A DNA stretch of 64,000 bases from Vibrio gigantis (GCF_024347515.1 NZ_AP025492.1:3162001-3226000); one strand, 5' to 3'; shown: positions 9,722-20,194, counted from the stretch's first letter. Numbers and translations are program-made. The notes: a model not told the origin generated them from the sequence alone.

Positions 9722-11077
9722 ATGGCAGAGCAATTAGAATTCGACCAAGCTCACCAAACCCTCCAAGAAGTCAGCGAAGCCCTAGAAAACGGCCGATTTG
9801 TTCACGTACGCCGACAACTTCAGGACATGGAACCTGAGGATATTGCACACCTTTTAGAAGCCTCTCCTCGCAAAAGTCGTGACGTACTCTGGCAACTCAC
9901 CGATCCAGAAGACTACGGTGAAATTCTTGATGAACTAAACGAAGACGTAAAAGATGCTCTTGTGTCGAAAATGGCACCCGAGACCTTGGCAGAAGCAACC
10001 GAGGGCATGGAAACCGATGACGTCGCGTACGTACTTCGAAGCCTACCCGACGATGTTTCTCGCGAAGTCCTTTCTCAAATGGACTCCGTCGATCGTGCGC
10101 TAGTTGAAACAGCCCTGTCGTACCCTGAAGATTCAGCGGGTGCGATCATGAACACCGACGTAATCACGATTCGTGGTGATGTCGATGTCGACGTTGTATT
10201 ACGCTACATGCGAATGCGGGGCGAACTGCCTGACGCAACCGATACGCTGTATGTCATTGATGAAGAAGAGCGTCTTATCGGTAACCTATCGCTTACCACA
10301 CTAGTAACGACTCAACCCGATGTACCTGTTTCAGAAGTGATGGAAGATGCCGACGAAGCAATTACAGTTGAAACCAGTGCTTCCGATATTGCGAGCCTGT
10401 TCGAACGTCGTAATTGGGTTTCAGCGCCAGTAGTCGATAGTAATCAACACCTTGTTGGCCGTATCACCATCGATGACGTAGTTGATGTTATTCGTGAAGA
10501 TGCCGAACACTCAATGATGAGCATGGCGGGTATGGACGATGACGAAGATACCTTCGCACCAGTCGTAAAATCCGCCCGTCGTCGTAGTGTCTGGCTTGGT
10601 GCTAACGTACTCGCAGCACTGGCTGCGGCATCGGTATCAAATATGTTTGAAGCAACGCTCGACCAAATGGCAGCGATTGCGGTTCTTATGACTATCGTAC
10701 CTTCAATGGGTGGTGTTGCGGGTAACCAAACCGTTGCTCTTGTGATTCGTGGCTTAGCACTTGGTCATATCGGTGACAGTAACAAACGCGAACTACTACT
10801 CAAAGAAGCCGCTATCGGCTTCCTCAACGGCGTTTTATGGGCCGTTATCATTGGTGGTATCGTTGTAGCTTGGAAAGGCAACTGGATACTGGGAGGCATC
10901 ATCTCAGCGGCAATGATGACCAACTTGATTGTTGCAGGTATTGCTGGGGTAACCATCCCGGTAATGCTGAAGAAGATGAATATCGATCCGGCCCTTGCTG
11001 GCGGTATGGCACTGACCACAGTAACCGATGTTATTGGCCTATCGGTATTCTTAGGCTTAGCCACCATACTTATCTAG
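9722..11077 (+). CDS. mgtE: Magnesium transporter MgtE
   Basis: Mg2+-gated channel of the inner membrane. The 451 residues comprise an N-terminal helical domain (about 20-130), two CBS domains (about 140-260; SAGAIMNTDVITIRGD, then NWVSAPVVDSNQHLVG) and five C-terminal transmembrane helices with the pore signature VPSMGGVAGNQTVAL. An exceptionally good AGGAGG lies 6-11 bases before the ATG. A 148-base gap separates it from npr and contains a possible TTAAGT-18-TAGAAT promoter, so it is probably its own unit. Confidence 0.95.
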   Translation: MAEQLEFDQAHQTLQEVSEALENGRFVHVRRQLQDMEPEDIAHLLEASPRKSRDVLWQLTDPEDYGEILDELNEDVKDALVSKMAPETLAEATEGMETDDVAYVLRSLPDDVSREVLSQMDSVDRALVETALSYPEDSAGAIMNTDVITIRGDVDVDVVLRYMRMRGELPDATDTLYVIDEEERLIGNLSLTTLVTTQPDVPVSEVMEDADEAITVETSASDIASLFERRNWVSAPVVDSNQHLVGRITIDDVVDVIREDAEHSMMSMAGMDDDEDTFAPVVKSARRRSVWLGANVLAALAAASVSNMFEATLDQMAAIAVLMTIVPSMGGVAGNQTVALVIRGLALGHIGDSNKRELLLKEAAIGFLNGVLWAVIIGGIVVAWKGNWILGGIISAAMMTNLIVAGIAGVTIPVMLKKMNIDPALAGGMALTTVTDVIGLSVFLGLATILI

Positions 11078-11101
11078 CTTAATTACCTACTCGGTAAATA
11101 C

Positions 11102-11128
11102 AAAAAGGGAGCCACTGGCTCCCTTTTT
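11102..11128. terminator. Bidirectional intrinsic terminator between mgtE and pmbA
   Basis: Perfect 12-base arms (11102-11113 and 11117-11128) with a 3-base loop; the arms begin with A5 and end with T5, so the hairpin has a U-tract in both directions. It lies between the convergent mgtE and pmbA stops and can serve both. Confidence 0.9.
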
Positions 11129-11155
11129 AAATGTATCAGGTTCACGTTAAGAGAA

Positions 11156-12499
11156 TTACTCACCCGCGACTTTCATTGACTCAAGCAAGATAGAACCGGT
11201 TTGAATTTGCGAACGTGTTTCTACGTCGTTACCAACCGCAACAATCTGAGTAAACATGTCTTTTAGATTACCGGCGATTGTTACTTCTGATACTGGGTAT
11301 TGAATCTCTCCGTTCTCAACCCAAAAACCTGCTGCGCCACGAGAGTAATCACCCGTTACTGTATTTACGCCTTGCCCCATCACTTCCGTCACTAGGAAAC
11401 CAGTGCCTAACTCTTTTAGCATCTGCTCAAAGTTTTGACCGGTCGATTTAACGAACCAGTTGTGAATACCACCAGCATGACCGGTTGGCGTCATATCCAT
11501 CTTACGTGCGGCATAGCTCGTTAGTAGGTAAGTTGCTAACACACCGTCAGTGATGATTTCACGATCTTGAGTGAACACACCTTCGCTATCAAATGGGCTT
11601 GAAGCCAAACCACGCAGGATATGAGGACGCTCAGAGATATTGAACCAATCAGGTAGAATTTTCTGACCTAAATGATCCAATAAGAAAGACGACTTACGGT
11701 AAAGGTTGCCGCCACTGATCGCCATCACTAGGTGACCGATAAGACCTGTCGCAACATCATTTGCGAACATGATTGGGTATTGGCCTGTTGGTAGCTTTTT
11801 CGCATCCAAACGGCTAATCGTCTTTTCTGCAGCTTCCTGACCTACACGCTCAGGCGTCCACAGTTCGTCACGGTGACGTGCAACGGTGTAGCTATAGTCA
11901 CGTTCCATTTCACCATTAGCGCCTTGTCCAATCACGCAGCAGCTCGTGCTATGACGGCTTGAAGCGTAGCTTGCTAGTAAGCCATGGCTGTTACCGTAAA
12001 CCTTAACGCCGTAGTGGCTGTCGTAGCTTGCGCCATCACTTTGTTTGATCTTGTCGCTATAAGTGAGCGCTTGCTTCTCAGCAGCAATCGCAATCTCAGC
12101 GGCATAGTCGGGATTAGGTTCATCAGGGTGGAAAAGATCCAAGTCTGGAATTTCTTTTACCATGTATTCTTTTGCTGCAGGACCTGCAAACGGATCTTCA
12201 GACGTGTACTGAGCGATATCAAGTGCTGCTGCTACCGTTTGAGCAATCGCTTTTTCACTCAGATCAGATGTAGATGCGCTGCCTTTTTTCTGGCCGCGAT
12301 AAACAGTAATACCTAGCGCACCATCACTATTAAATTCAACGTTTTCCACTTCACACATACGTGTTGAAACACTTAAACCCGTTGACTTAGTAATAGCGAC
12401 CTCAGCTGCGTCTGCACTCACTGATGCCATATCCAACGCTTTAGCTACTGCGGCTTCTAGCTCAACTCTTTGCTGGGTGACTTGCTGTTTTACATCCAT
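11156..12499 (-). CDS. pmbA: Metalloprotease PmbA/TldE
   Basis: Partner subunit of the TldD/TldE protease, which degrades unfolded peptides and matures microcin B17 and acts on CcdA in E. coli. In the characterised heterodimer TldD carries the metal site and TldE does not. 447 residues with family stretches including [20 protein letters not shown] near the N-terminus and [20 protein letters not shown] toward the C-terminus. Stands alone on the minus strand, divergent from darP with 118 bases between. Its partner tldD is not in this window. Confidence 0.94.
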   Translation of the reverse strand: MDVKQQVTQQRVELEAAVAKALDMASVSADAAEVAITKSTGLSVSTRMCEVENVEFNSDGALGITVYRGQKKGSASTSDLSEKAIAQTVAAALDIAQYTSEDPFAGPAAKEYMVKEIPDLDLFHPDEPNPDYAAEIAIAAEKQALTYSDKIKQSDGASYDSHYGVKVYGNSHGLLASYASSRHSTSCCVIGQGANGEMERDYSYTVARHRDELWTPERVGQEAAEKTISRLDAKKLPTGQYPIMFANDVATGLIGHLVMAISGGNLYRKSSFLLDHLGQKILPDWFNISERPHILRGLASSPFDSEGVFTQDREIITDGVLATYLLTSYAARKMDMTPTGHAGGIHNWFVKSTGQNFEQMLKELGTGFLVTEVMGQGVNTVTGDYSRGAAGFWVENGEIQYPVSEVTIAGNLKDMFTQIVAVGNDVETRSQIQTGSILLESMKVAGE

Positions 12500-12617
12500 A
12501 TCTATTCTAATTTTTTAGGTCAATATTACGTAGGATAACAAGAATTTCGCTTTCTCCCCAAGATTCTTGCTAAAATAGGCAATATATTCGTTTGAGATAG
12601 TGACATAGGCAGAAAAG

Positions 12618-13142
12618 ATGGCTCGCAAAAACCAAAAAGCCCCATGGGAACCAGAAGAAGAAATCATCTGGGTAAGTAAGACAGAAATGAAAACGGACAT
12701 GGATGCCCTGCAAAAGCTGGGAGAAGAGCTTGTTGGTCTAAAGCCTTCTGTATTAGACAAATTTCCGCTGTCTGAAGATTTGGCACAAGCGATTAAAGAT
12801 GCACAACGCTTTAAAAATGAAGCGAAGCGTCGTCAACTTCAATACATTGGTAAAGTAATGCGCAATGTCGATCCAGAGCCAATTCAAGCGGCTTTGGATA
12901 AAGTACGTAACAAACACTCACAAGCAACAGCTGAGCTACATAAACTTGAGCAACTACGTGATCGTGTTGTTACTGAAGGTGATACGGCTATTTCAGAAGT
13001 CATGGACATGTACCCTGAAGCAGACCGTCAGCGTCTTCGTCAGCTAGCTCGCCAAGCTAACAAAGAGAAATCAGCGAACAAGCCTTCGAAGTCTTCTCGT
13101 GAGATTTTCCAAATCTTAAAAGAGCTAAAGCTAGAAGATTAA
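12618..13142 (+). CDS. darP: Ribosome biogenesis factor DarP (YjgA)
   Basis: 50S-associated protein that promotes late large-subunit assembly near the peptidyl-transferase centre (formerly DUF615, YjgA). 174 residues, basic and helical, beginning [20 protein letters not shown] and containing [20 protein letters not shown], both family hallmarks. Divergent from pmbA, an arrangement also seen in E. coli, and followed by a strong terminator. Confidence 0.93.
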   Translation: MARKNQKAPWEPEEEIIWVSKTEMKTDMDALQKLGEELVGLKPSVLDKFPLSEDLAQAIKDAQRFKNEAKRRQLQYIGKVMRNVDPEPIQAALDKVRNKHSQATAELHKLEQLRDRVVTEGDTAISEVMDMYPEADRQRLRQLARQANKEKSANKPSKSSREIFQILKELKLED

Positions 13143-13172
13143 ATGTCATCTCGCTTTACTCATAGAGTTAAT

Positions 13173-13204
13173 AAAAGACCTAGCGCATGCTAGGTCTTTT
13201 TATT
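13173..13204 (+). terminator. Intrinsic terminator after darP
   Basis: Perfect 12-base arms (13173-13184 and 13189-13200) around GCAT, the right arm ending in a T-run. It also reads with a U-tract on the minus strand, so it can stop transcription of thiBPQ coming from the right. Confidence 0.88.
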
Positions 13205-13251
13205 TTCGGAGCACGCAATACCAAAAAACATTCAATCGAAGTGATGAATCG

Positions 13252-13959
13252 TTACTCACCCGCCTTAACAAATGAGCTTAATTCTGGCTGTGGATGCTCC
13301 GCTGTCAGGGCTTTTATCGAATCTTCAACCAACACCTTACCTAGCGCTACAAATACAAACTTATTTGCAATACTACGTGCATCACCTAAATGGTGAGTCA
13401 CCATCAAAACCGTAATATTTCGCTCTGCCGATAATCGCTTCACTAAGTTAAGCATCTCTTCGCGCAGTAAAGGGTCAAGTGCAGAGAACGGCTCATCAAG
13501 TAACCAAATATCATGAGGTTGGACAAAACAACGCGCTAACGCAACGCGCTGGCGTTGACCGCCTGATAAGTGCTCAGGCAATCTATCCAAATATTCAGCA
13601 ACGCCAACTTGCGCTGCAGCTTGCTCCACAGCTTGCTTTTGGGTTGATGTTAGCTTTAAACCAGGATGCAGACCTAAGCCAATATTTTCACGCACCGTTA
13701 GGTGAGCAAACAGGTTATGTTCTTGAAATAGCATTGCCAATGGGCGTTGATGCGCTTCTTTACCAATAAGCGATTGCCCTGCTACCGAGATCTCACCCGA
13801 TGTTGGCTCAATAAAGCCAGCAACCAATGCGAGTAGCGTTGATTTACCCGCCCCACTTGGCCCCATCAGAGCAACAATGTCGCCCTGCTCTGCTTGGAAA
13901 TCAAAACTAAACAACTCTTGGTGATAGTGGTAATCCACATCTTTCATCACTAACATCAT
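13252..13959 (-). CDS. thiQ: Thiamine ABC transporter ATP-binding protein ThiQ
   Basis: Cytoplasmic ATPase for the thiamine/TPP importer. Walker A GPSGAGKST at about 33-41, signature LSGGQRQRVALARC, Walker B IWLLDEPFSALDP, switch histidine in VTHHLGDA. 235 residues. Two adjacent ATGs (13959 and 13956) follow AAGGA; either may be used. Seven bases after thiP, so the last gene of the thiBPQ operon. Operon position behind a TPP riboswitch assigns the substrate. Confidence 0.93.
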   Translation of the reverse strand: MMLVMKDVDYHYHQELFSFDFQAEQGDIVALMGPSGAGKSTLLALVAGFIEPTSGEISVAGQSLIGKEAHQRPLAMLFQEHNLFAHLTVRENIGLGLHPGLKLTSTQKQAVEQAAAQVGVAEYLDRLPEHLSGGQRQRVALARCFVQPHDIWLLDEPFSALDPLLREEMLNLVKRLSAERNITVLMVTHHLGDARSIANKFVFVALGKVLVEDSIKALTAEHPQPELSSFVKAGE

Positions 13960-13966
13960 CGGTTCC

Positions 13967-15562
13967 TTAACTCTTTAGCTTTGAGCTTCGAGTAAACAAA
14001 AATTCAATCAGACTAAAACTGCCCACACTCAGTAACAGCAAACTTACTGAAACCACTGCCGCCGCTTCCATTTGATAGCTGCCTAACAGTTGGAATAGAT
14101 ACAAAGGCAGAGTTCTAAAGTCTTGGCTACCAAACAAGGCAATCGCGCTCAGATCGCCCATCGCCAGCATAAAGCTGATTGAGAAAGCCTGCGCCATAGG
14201 TTTACGCAGTGCGCGCCACTCCACCAGCCTAAAGCGGGTGAACCCAGTCATTCCTAAGCTTGCACACACATACTGATACTGCTGAGAAAGATGCAGCATA
14301 GGTTGAGCTAAGGTTTTAATCACGTAAGGCAACGCCATCAAGCTGTTTACGGCAATCACGATAAAGAAAGCCAAGCTGAACACGTCGGTAACCGAGCGCA
14401 GTAATAAGAATAGGCCCGTACTGATCACCAAGCCCGGCGTCACCAAAATAATAGTGCCAATCAGCTCAATCTTATCTGCTCTAAAGTTCTTGTTCTGCAA
14501 ACGCCATGCGCGACTGGTTAGAAGGATCGCGATACCAATACCAACGGCGATAATACTTGCGAGGGAAGCAACACGAACCGAGGTCATTAACGCTGCCCAA
14601 AATGGCTCGCTGCTCAGTACAGTGAGCGCCTGAGGGTTAATGCCACTTAAAATAACCATGGCTAATGGCGGCAATACCAGCATTGAGACTATGATGATCC
14701 AAAAGCTATCCCAAGCTTTTGACCACCAGCTGTCCTTAACCAAATACTTCTCTTCCGACAGCTGACTAGCCGTCACAGATATAGGCTTAGACAAACGCTG
14801 AATACTCACCGCTAATACACCACACAACAGCATTTGCCATATCGCGAGTAACGCGCCAGCCTGCAGGTCAAAGTCGAATTTGATTGCTTGATAGATGGCG
14901 AGCTCAATGGTGGTTGATTTCGGACCGCCACCCAACGCCATCACGGTGGCAAAGCTGGTGAAGCACAACATGAACACTAAGCCACACACATGTGGCAATT
15001 GCTGTCTTAGCCTCGGCCACTCAACCCATTTAAATTTATTCCAATGACTCATGCCTAAGTGAGCACAGAGTTTATGCTGCTCGGCAGGCACAGTATCTAA
15101 CGCTTGCAGAAGTAAACGGCTGGCATAAGGCAGGTTGAAGAAAACGTGCGCCAACAAAATACCATTCAAGCCATAAATCGAGAATGGTAGCTCAATGTTG
15201 AAGTTCGCCAAGAACTTAGCTAACCAACCACTGTTGCCGTAAATCGCCAGCAAGCCAAATACACCGACTAACACAGGTAGAACTAAGGTCGACGCGAACA
15301 ACCTCAATAACAAGGCACGTCCAAAAAACTGTCTGCGGCACAAAGCATGTGCAATAGGTATAGCAAAGCCAACACTCAGCACTGTTGAGAGTGTCGCTTG
15401 ATAAAAGCTGAATTTCGTTACATGCCAATAGTAAGGGTCGGACCATACTTGGCTGATATCAAGAGAAGGGGCATTGCTAAGCAATGCCCCAACTGCTGAA
15501 ACCACGAAGGCGGTAATGAGTATCGCAACCCAGATCCCGACCTTAGGTGTTTTCTTTATCAT
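13967..15562 (-). CDS. thiP: Thiamine ABC transporter permease ThiP
   Basis: Inner-membrane channel of the thiamine importer. 531 residues with about twelve hydrophobic segments arranged as two homologous halves, each with an EAA-type loop touching ThiQ (HLGMSHWNKFKWVEWPRLR near the middle of the first half and SLGMTGFTRFRLVEWRALR in the second). This fused two-domain permease architecture is characteristic of ThiP and related iron permeases; the TPP riboswitch upstream decides for thiamine. Lies 85 bases after thiB. Confidence 0.93.
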   Translation of the reverse strand: MIKKTPKVGIWVAILITAFVVSAVGALLSNAPSLDISQVWSDPYYWHVTKFSFYQATLSTVLSVGFAIPIAHALCRRQFFGRALLLRLFASTLVLPVLVGVFGLLAIYGNSGWLAKFLANFNIELPFSIYGLNGILLAHVFFNLPYASRLLLQALDTVPAEQHKLCAHLGMSHWNKFKWVEWPRLRQQLPHVCGLVFMLCFTSFATVMALGGGPKSTTIELAIYQAIKFDFDLQAGALLAIWQMLLCGVLAVSIQRLSKPISVTASQLSEEKYLVKDSWWSKAWDSFWIIIVSMLVLPPLAMVILSGINPQALTVLSSEPFWAALMTSVRVASLASIIAVGIGIAILLTSRAWRLQNKNFRADKIELIGTIILVTPGLVISTGLFLLLRSVTDVFSLAFFIVIAVNSLMALPYVIKTLAQPMLHLSQQYQYVCASLGMTGFTRFRLVEWRALRKPMAQAFSISFMLAMGDLSAIALFGSQDFRTLPLYLFQLLGSYQMEAAAVVSVSLLLLSVGSFSLIEFLFTRSSKLKS

Positions 15563-15647
15563 AAATTGATTTTTTTACCGTAAATGGTTCATTCCAAACA
15601 TCACGAATGAACCTTTAAATACAGAAAGCTAGTTTTTTAAAAGTACG

Positions 15648-16640
15648 TTAGAAAGTAAGTGCACTTTGCCATTCACGAATCCAAGGCTTACGCTTCTCGG
15701 CGATCTCTTCAGAGCTAAAGCTCAGTGCTTTCTGCGGTACAGTTAACTGCTCAAAGCCTTTTGGCAGCTCGACAGCCGTTACTGGGTACATCCAGTTACC
15801 TGTCGGCATGGCCGATTGGAATTCATCACTTAGGATAAACGCCATAAACTCATCAGCAAGCTTTTCGTTCTTGCTGCCTTTAACCTTAGCGGCCACTTCC
15901 ACTTGAGTGTAATGCCCTTCTTCGAAGCTCGCTGCTGCGTACTTAGAATCGTTCTCTGCAATAATATGGTAAGCCGGAGAAGTTGTGTAAGACAACACTA
16001 AGTCAGACTCTCCCTCTAGGAACATAGAGTAAGCTTCAGACCAACCTTTGGTTACCGTAACGGTTTTCTGAGCCAACTTCTTCCAAGCTGTCGTAGTTTC
16101 ATCACCGTAAACCGACTTCATCCATAACATCATGCCTTGGCCAGGTGTTGAAGTACGTGGATCTTGGTAGATAACCTTCAGATCATCACGCAGCTCAACC
16201 AACTCTTTCAGGCTCTTAGGCGGGTTTGCTAATTTCTCTGTGTTATATACAAAGGCAAAATAACCAAAGTCATAAGGTACAAAGGTCTTGTCATCCCAAC
16301 CATTAGGCAGTGTTACTGATGAAGTATCAACGTTGTGCTCAGCCAGTAAACCCGTCGCTTTCGCTTCAGCCATTAGGTTGTTGTCTAGGCCTAATACGAT
16401 GTCAGCTTTGCTGTTGCCGCCTTCAAGGCGCAAACGGTTAAGAATAGACACGCCATCTTCGAGCGCGACAAAGTTCACATCACAACCACACTTCTCTTCA
16501 AATGCTTTTTCAACGGCAGGACGAGGGCCCCAATCCGCAGCAAAAGAGTCGTATGTGTATACAGTCAAAGTGTTGTCTGCAGCGAAGGCAGAAAAAGAGA
16601 TCGCTGTAGTAACAGCAAGGGTAGTTAATGTGAATTTCAC
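15648..16640 (-). CDS. thiB: Thiamine-binding periplasmic protein ThiB (TbpA)
   Basis: Periplasmic receptor for thiamine, TMP and TPP. The 330 residues start with a signal peptide (cleavage after about residue 20, SFSAFA/ADN) followed by LTVYTYDSFAADWGPRP, a well-conserved ThiB opening in which Tyr and Trp line the thiamine site. First gene of the operon and directly controlled by the TPP riboswitch whose 3' end lies about 60 bases before the ATG. Confidence 0.94.
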   Translation of the reverse strand: MKFTLTTLAVTTAISFSAFAADNTLTVYTYDSFAADWGPRPAVEKAFEEKCGCDVNFVALEDGVSILNRLRLEGGNSKADIVLGLDNNLMAEAKATGLLAEHNVDTSSVTLPNGWDDKTFVPYDFGYFAFVYNTEKLANPPKSLKELVELRDDLKVIYQDPRTSTPGQGMMLWMKSVYGDETTTAWKKLAQKTVTVTKGWSEAYSMFLEGESDLVLSYTTSPAYHIIAENDSKYAAASFEEGHYTQVEVAAKVKGSKNEKLADEFMAFILSDEFQSAMPTGNWMYPVTAVELPKGFEQLTVPQKALSFSSEEIAEKRKPWIREWQSALTF

Positions 16641-16699
16641 TGGACGCTCTCCATGGTCTGAGCGGCACAGGTTTGAGGGAGGAGAACGGTAGAGGTTGT

Positions 16700-16802
16700 T
16701 CCTAACTCAATTCCTACGCCAGCATTATCTGGTTCAGGTTTACGGGTCCCAAGCGTGTGCTTGATCTCAGCTCGCATTCATTATTTGAATGGTTCGCTCC
16801 CC
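16700..16802 (-). promoter_or_regulatory. TPP (THI-element) riboswitch
   Basis: On the minus strand the leader of thiB contains the conserved THI-box landmarks in order: a GGGGAGC P1 strand at 16802-16796, GCTGAGAT (P2/J3-2 pyrimidine-sensor region), ACCC, CCTGAACCAGATAATGCTGG (16736-16717; the pyrophosphate-sensor helix) and GCGTAGGAA. It binds thiamine pyrophosphate and represses the thiamine importer when TPP is plentiful. The short distance to the ATG fits control of translation initiation, or termination; which one is inference. Confidence 0.93.
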
Positions 16803-16856
16803 GATGAGTGTTCAGAATTGTAATTCGAATTTTAACAATAAGCTATCAAGTTTGGA

Positions 16857-17480
16857 TCAATTACGTTGATCGTAGCCCCAACGTGGCACTAAACCTTGCT
16901 CGATACCAAGATGGTCTAGAATGCGCGCCACCATAAAATCCACCAAGTCTTCGATCGATTTAGGTTGGTGATAAAAACCCGGAGCAGCAGGCATGATCGT
17001 CACGCCCATGGTTGAAAGTTTGTGCATGTTCTCTAGATGCAGCGTTGAGAATGGCGTTTCACGAACTACTAATAAAAGTTGCCCTCGTTCTTTCATCACC
17101 ACATCTGCTGCACGCTCAATCAGGTTGTCCGATAACCCATGGGCAATGGATGCCAAACTACCCGCAGAACATGGGCACACCACCATCTGCTTCGGCGCTG
17201 CGGAACCTGATGCAACTGGCGAGAACCAGTCATCCTTTCCGCATACAACCAGCTTTTCTGGATCGCAGCCCAAGTACTTAACCAAGGCTTGCTTTGCCGC
17301 ATCCGGTCCGGCAGGTAACTTAAGCTCATGCTCAGTAGCCAACACCACTCGCGCTGCTGACGAAATCAACAGGTACACCTGATAGTCCGCTGCCAACAAG
17401 CATTCAAGCAAGCGCAGTCCGTAAGGCGCACCTGATGCGCCGGTAAAAGCAAGAGTTATCGCTTTATCGTGTTTTGTCAT
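16857..17480 (-). CDS. ubiX: Flavin prenyltransferase UbiX
   Basis: Makes prenylated FMN, the cofactor of the UbiD decarboxylase in ubiquinone synthesis. The 207 residues begin with the flavoprotein fold: [20 protein letters not shown] at about 10-29, then [20 protein letters not shown] and [17 protein letters not shown], both UbiX/Pad1 signatures. Follows mpl on the minus strand with 38 bases between the mpl stop and the ubiX ATG, so likely co-transcribed. UbiD is not in the window. Confidence 0.95.
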   Translation of the reverse strand: MTKHDKAITLAFTGASGAPYGLRLLECLLAADYQVYLLISSAARVVLATEHELKLPAGPDAAKQALVKYLGCDPEKLVVCGKDDWFSPVASGSAAPKQMVVCPCSAGSLASIAHGLSDNLIERAADVVMKERGQLLLVVRETPFSTLHLENMHKLSTMGVTIMPAAPGFYHQPKSIEDLVDFMVARILDHLGIEQGLVPRWGYDQRN

Positions 17481-17518
17481 GTTCTCTGTTACTTCAAATT
17501 ATAAGGTCGTGGATGCCG

Positions 17519-18877
17519 TTAGCCTTTGAGTGCTAATCCATCCAACAATTTCTGGTGAATACCACCAAAGCCACCATTACTCATTACCAAAATTTGGTCG
17601 CCCGCTTGTGCCTCTGAGACAATTTTAGCAACGAATGCGTCCATGTCATCACTCACGTGTGCGGGCTGGTGGCAAGCATCTGCAACATCCTGTACTGACC
17701 AATCAATGTTATCCGGTTGGAATAAGTAGGTAGAATCCGCTTGTTTAAGTGAATCAGCCAAGGTTGCTTTGTGCACACCACGTTTCATCGTGGCAGAACG
17801 AGGCTCTAAAACAGCAATAATCTTCTTAGTGTCGACCTTATTACGTAATCCGCCTAGCGTAAGTTCAATCGCCGTTGGGTGATGAGCAAAATCGTCATAA
17901 ACAGACACACCAGCGACCTCGCCTTTAAACTCTAGACGACGTTTAGTGTTGATGAATTTCGCCAATGATTCGCAAGCAAGGTCAGGTGTCACACCCACGT
18001 GTCGTGCTGCAGCAATCGCCATCAAAGCATTGTTTACGTTGTGATCGCCAACTAAATCCCAATCTACGGTGCCAACACATTCATTCTGGAAATAGACCTC
18101 AAATTTAGAGCCATCTTTAACCAACTTCTTCGCATCCCAATCACCTTGTTCGCCACTTGACTCAGTTTCACTCCAACAGCCACGTGATAAAACATCTTGA
18201 ATAGCGGTATCTTGCTTGGGTGAGAAAATACGACCATTGCCAGGCACAGTTCGCACTAAATGGTGGAATTGACGTTTGATCGCTTCAAGATCGTCAAAGA
18301 TATCTGCATGATCGAACTCAAGGTTATTCATCACCAAGGTTCTTGGGTGGTAATGAACGAACTTAGAGCGCTTGTCGAAAAAAGCACTGTCATATTCGTC
18401 GGCTTCTACCACGAAGAACATGCTGTCACCTAAGCGAGCAGAGATACCAAAGTTACCCAATACACCACCAACTAAGAATCCTGGAGCGTAACCGCAGTCT
18501 TCTAAGATCCACGCCAGCATGCTGGAAGTTGTAGTTTTACCGTGAGTACCAGACACTGCAAGAACCCAGCGGTCGTGCAGCAAGAACTCTTGTAGCCATT
18601 GTGGACCAGAGGTGTATCTAAGGTTGTTATCCAAGACATACTCAACACATGGGTTACCGCGGCTCATTGCATTACCGATAACCACCAGGTCCGGCCTAGG
18701 CTCTAGTTGGCTTGGGTCGAAGCCTTCAATGATTTCAATCCCTTGCGACTCCAACAACGTACTCATTGGAGGATAAACATTCGCGTCACTACCGGTAACC
18801 TTGTGACCTAATTGACGAGCCAATACCGCAGCACCGCCCATGAAGGTGCCACAAATTCCTAAGATATGAATATGCAT
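17519..18877 (-). CDS. mpl: UDP-MurNAc:L-Ala-gamma-D-Glu-meso-DAP ligase Mpl
   Basis: Cytoplasmic Mur ligase that reattaches recycled murein tripeptide to UDP-MurNAc. The 452 residues show the N-terminal nucleotide fold (MHIHILGICGTFMGGAAVLA), the ATP loop SGTHGKTTTSSM at about 109-120, central EADEYDSAFFDKRSK, and C-terminal YDDFAHHPTAIELTL. The N-terminus GTFMGG rather than the MurC-type GIGMSG separates Mpl from MurC. First gene of a probable mpl-ubiX unit. Confidence 0.95.
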   Translation of the reverse strand: MHIHILGICGTFMGGAAVLARQLGHKVTGSDANVYPPMSTLLESQGIEIIEGFDPSQLEPRPDLVVIGNAMSRGNPCVEYVLDNNLRYTSGPQWLQEFLLHDRWVLAVSGTHGKTTTSSMLAWILEDCGYAPGFLVGGVLGNFGISARLGDSMFFVVEADEYDSAFFDKRSKFVHYHPRTLVMNNLEFDHADIFDDLEAIKRQFHHLVRTVPGNGRIFSPKQDTAIQDVLSRGCWSETESSGEQGDWDAKKLVKDGSKFEVYFQNECVGTVDWDLVGDHNVNNALMAIAAARHVGVTPDLACESLAKFINTKRRLEFKGEVAGVSVYDDFAHHPTAIELTLGGLRNKVDTKKIIAVLEPRSATMKRGVHKATLADSLKQADSTYLFQPDNIDWSVQDVADACHQPAHVSDDMDAFVAKIVSEAQAGDQILVMSNGGFGGIHQKLLDGLALKG

Positions 18878-19151
18878 AAATTACTTCCAAACGCTTGGCT
18901 AATATAAACAGTGCCTAATGATAATGGCTTGTACTCATTATCATTAAATGAAGATTAAAAGCGAGCAGCAATGCAAAACAAATTTAGTCGACATAGTAAG
19001 TGAGATCTGTGTCGCTTAGTTCATTACCATTAAAAAGATCTAACCTTTAGAATTTAGGTAAGCGTCTAGATGAATAAAGCCCGTATAAGAGGCAAATTCT
19101 ATAGTGCTCAAATCCCCCCCCCTAATATTCAGAGAAGTTTAAGGAAATAAC
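18878..19151. promoter_or_regulatory. Divergent mpl / fbp regulatory region with a spaced perfect dyad
   Basis: 274 bases between divergent genes. A perfect 11-base inverted repeat (TAATGATAATG at 18916-18926, complement at 18936-18946) flanks a 9-base spacer; each arm contains GATAAT-type half sites like those bound by Fur. Further on, nine consecutive C residues occur at 19114-19122, about 30 bases before the fbp ATG. AAGGA at 19141-19145 is the fbp ribosome binding site. No ORF is apparent. Operator identity is inference. Confidence 0.5.
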
Positions 19152-20162
19152 ATGTCTGAGATGCGCACCCTTGGTGAGTTCATTGTTGCAAAACAAAATG
19201 ACTTCCCCCATGCAAGCGGTGATCTATCATCCCTTTTGTCATCAATTCGTCTTGCTGCAAAAATTGTTAACCGCGAAATTAACAAGGCAGGTCTTGTCGA
19301 TATTACTGGCGCTGTTGGTACAGACAACGTTCAAGGTGAAGAGCAACAAAAGCTAGACCTGTATGCTAACGACAAATTTAAAGCCGCACTTGAAGCTCGA
19401 GATCAAGTTTGTGGTGTCGCGAGTGAAGAAGAAGACGAAGCCGTTGCCTTCAATAAAGAGCTCAACAAAAACGCAAAATACGTTGTACTGATGGATCCAC
19501 TTGATGGTTCTTCAAACATTGATGTGAATGTTTCGGTTGGTACAATTTTCTCTATCTACCGCCGAGTGTCACCGATTGGTACTCCGCCAACACAAGAAGA
19601 TTTCCTACAGCCTGGACATAAGCAAGTAGCCGCGGGGTACGTGATTTATGGCTCTTCAACCATGCTTGTGTACACAACTGGCGCTGGTGTAAATGGCTTC
19701 ACCTACGATCCATCTCTGGGTACCTTCTGTCTATCTCACGAAAACATGATGATCCCTGATGAAGGTAAGATTTACTCAATCAACGAAGGTAACTACATAC
19801 GCTTCCCTACAGGTGTTAAGAAGTACATTAAATACTGTCAAGAAAGCGAACCAAGTGATAATCGTCCTTACACTTCCCGTTACATAGGTTCTCTAGTATC
19901 TGATTTCCACCGAAACCTACTTAAAGGCGGCATCTATCTGTACCCAAGCACAGAAAGCCACCCTCAAGGTAAACTACGTCTATTATATGAGTGCAACCCG
20001 ATAGCTTTCCTTATGGAACAAGCAGGCGGTATCGCATCAGACGGAGCACAACGCATCATGGATATCAAACCAACTGAGCTACACCAACGTGTACCTTTCT
20101 TTGTTGGTTCAACAAAAATGGTACGTAAAGTAGAAGAGTTTCTTGAGCTTAACCCAGACTAA
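19152..20162 (+). CDS. fbp: Class I fructose-1,6-bisphosphatase
   Basis: Gluconeogenic enzyme hydrolysing fructose 1,6-bisphosphate to fructose 6-phosphate. 336 residues with the Mg-binding motif [20 protein letters not shown] at about 113-132, SEEEDEA upstream of it supplying acidic ligands, and [20 protein letters not shown] near the C-terminus. Typical class I length. Monocistronic, with its own terminator. Confidence 0.96.
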   Translation: MSEMRTLGEFIVAKQNDFPHASGDLSSLLSSIRLAAKIVNREINKAGLVDITGAVGTDNVQGEEQQKLDLYANDKFKAALEARDQVCGVASEEEDEAVAFNKELNKNAKYVVLMDPLDGSSNIDVNVSVGTIFSIYRRVSPIGTPPTQEDFLQPGHKQVAAGYVIYGSSTMLVYTTGAGVNGFTYDPSLGTFCLSHENMMIPDEGKIYSINEGNYIRFPTGVKKYIKYCQESEPSDNRPYTSRYIGSLVSDFHRNLLKGGIYLYPSTESHPQGKLRLLYECNPIAFLMEQAGGIASDGAQRIMDIKPTELHQRVPFFVGSTKMVRKVEEFLELNPD

Positions 20163-20194
20163 GCCACTCGTTTATTTCTCAACTTAATCTCATT

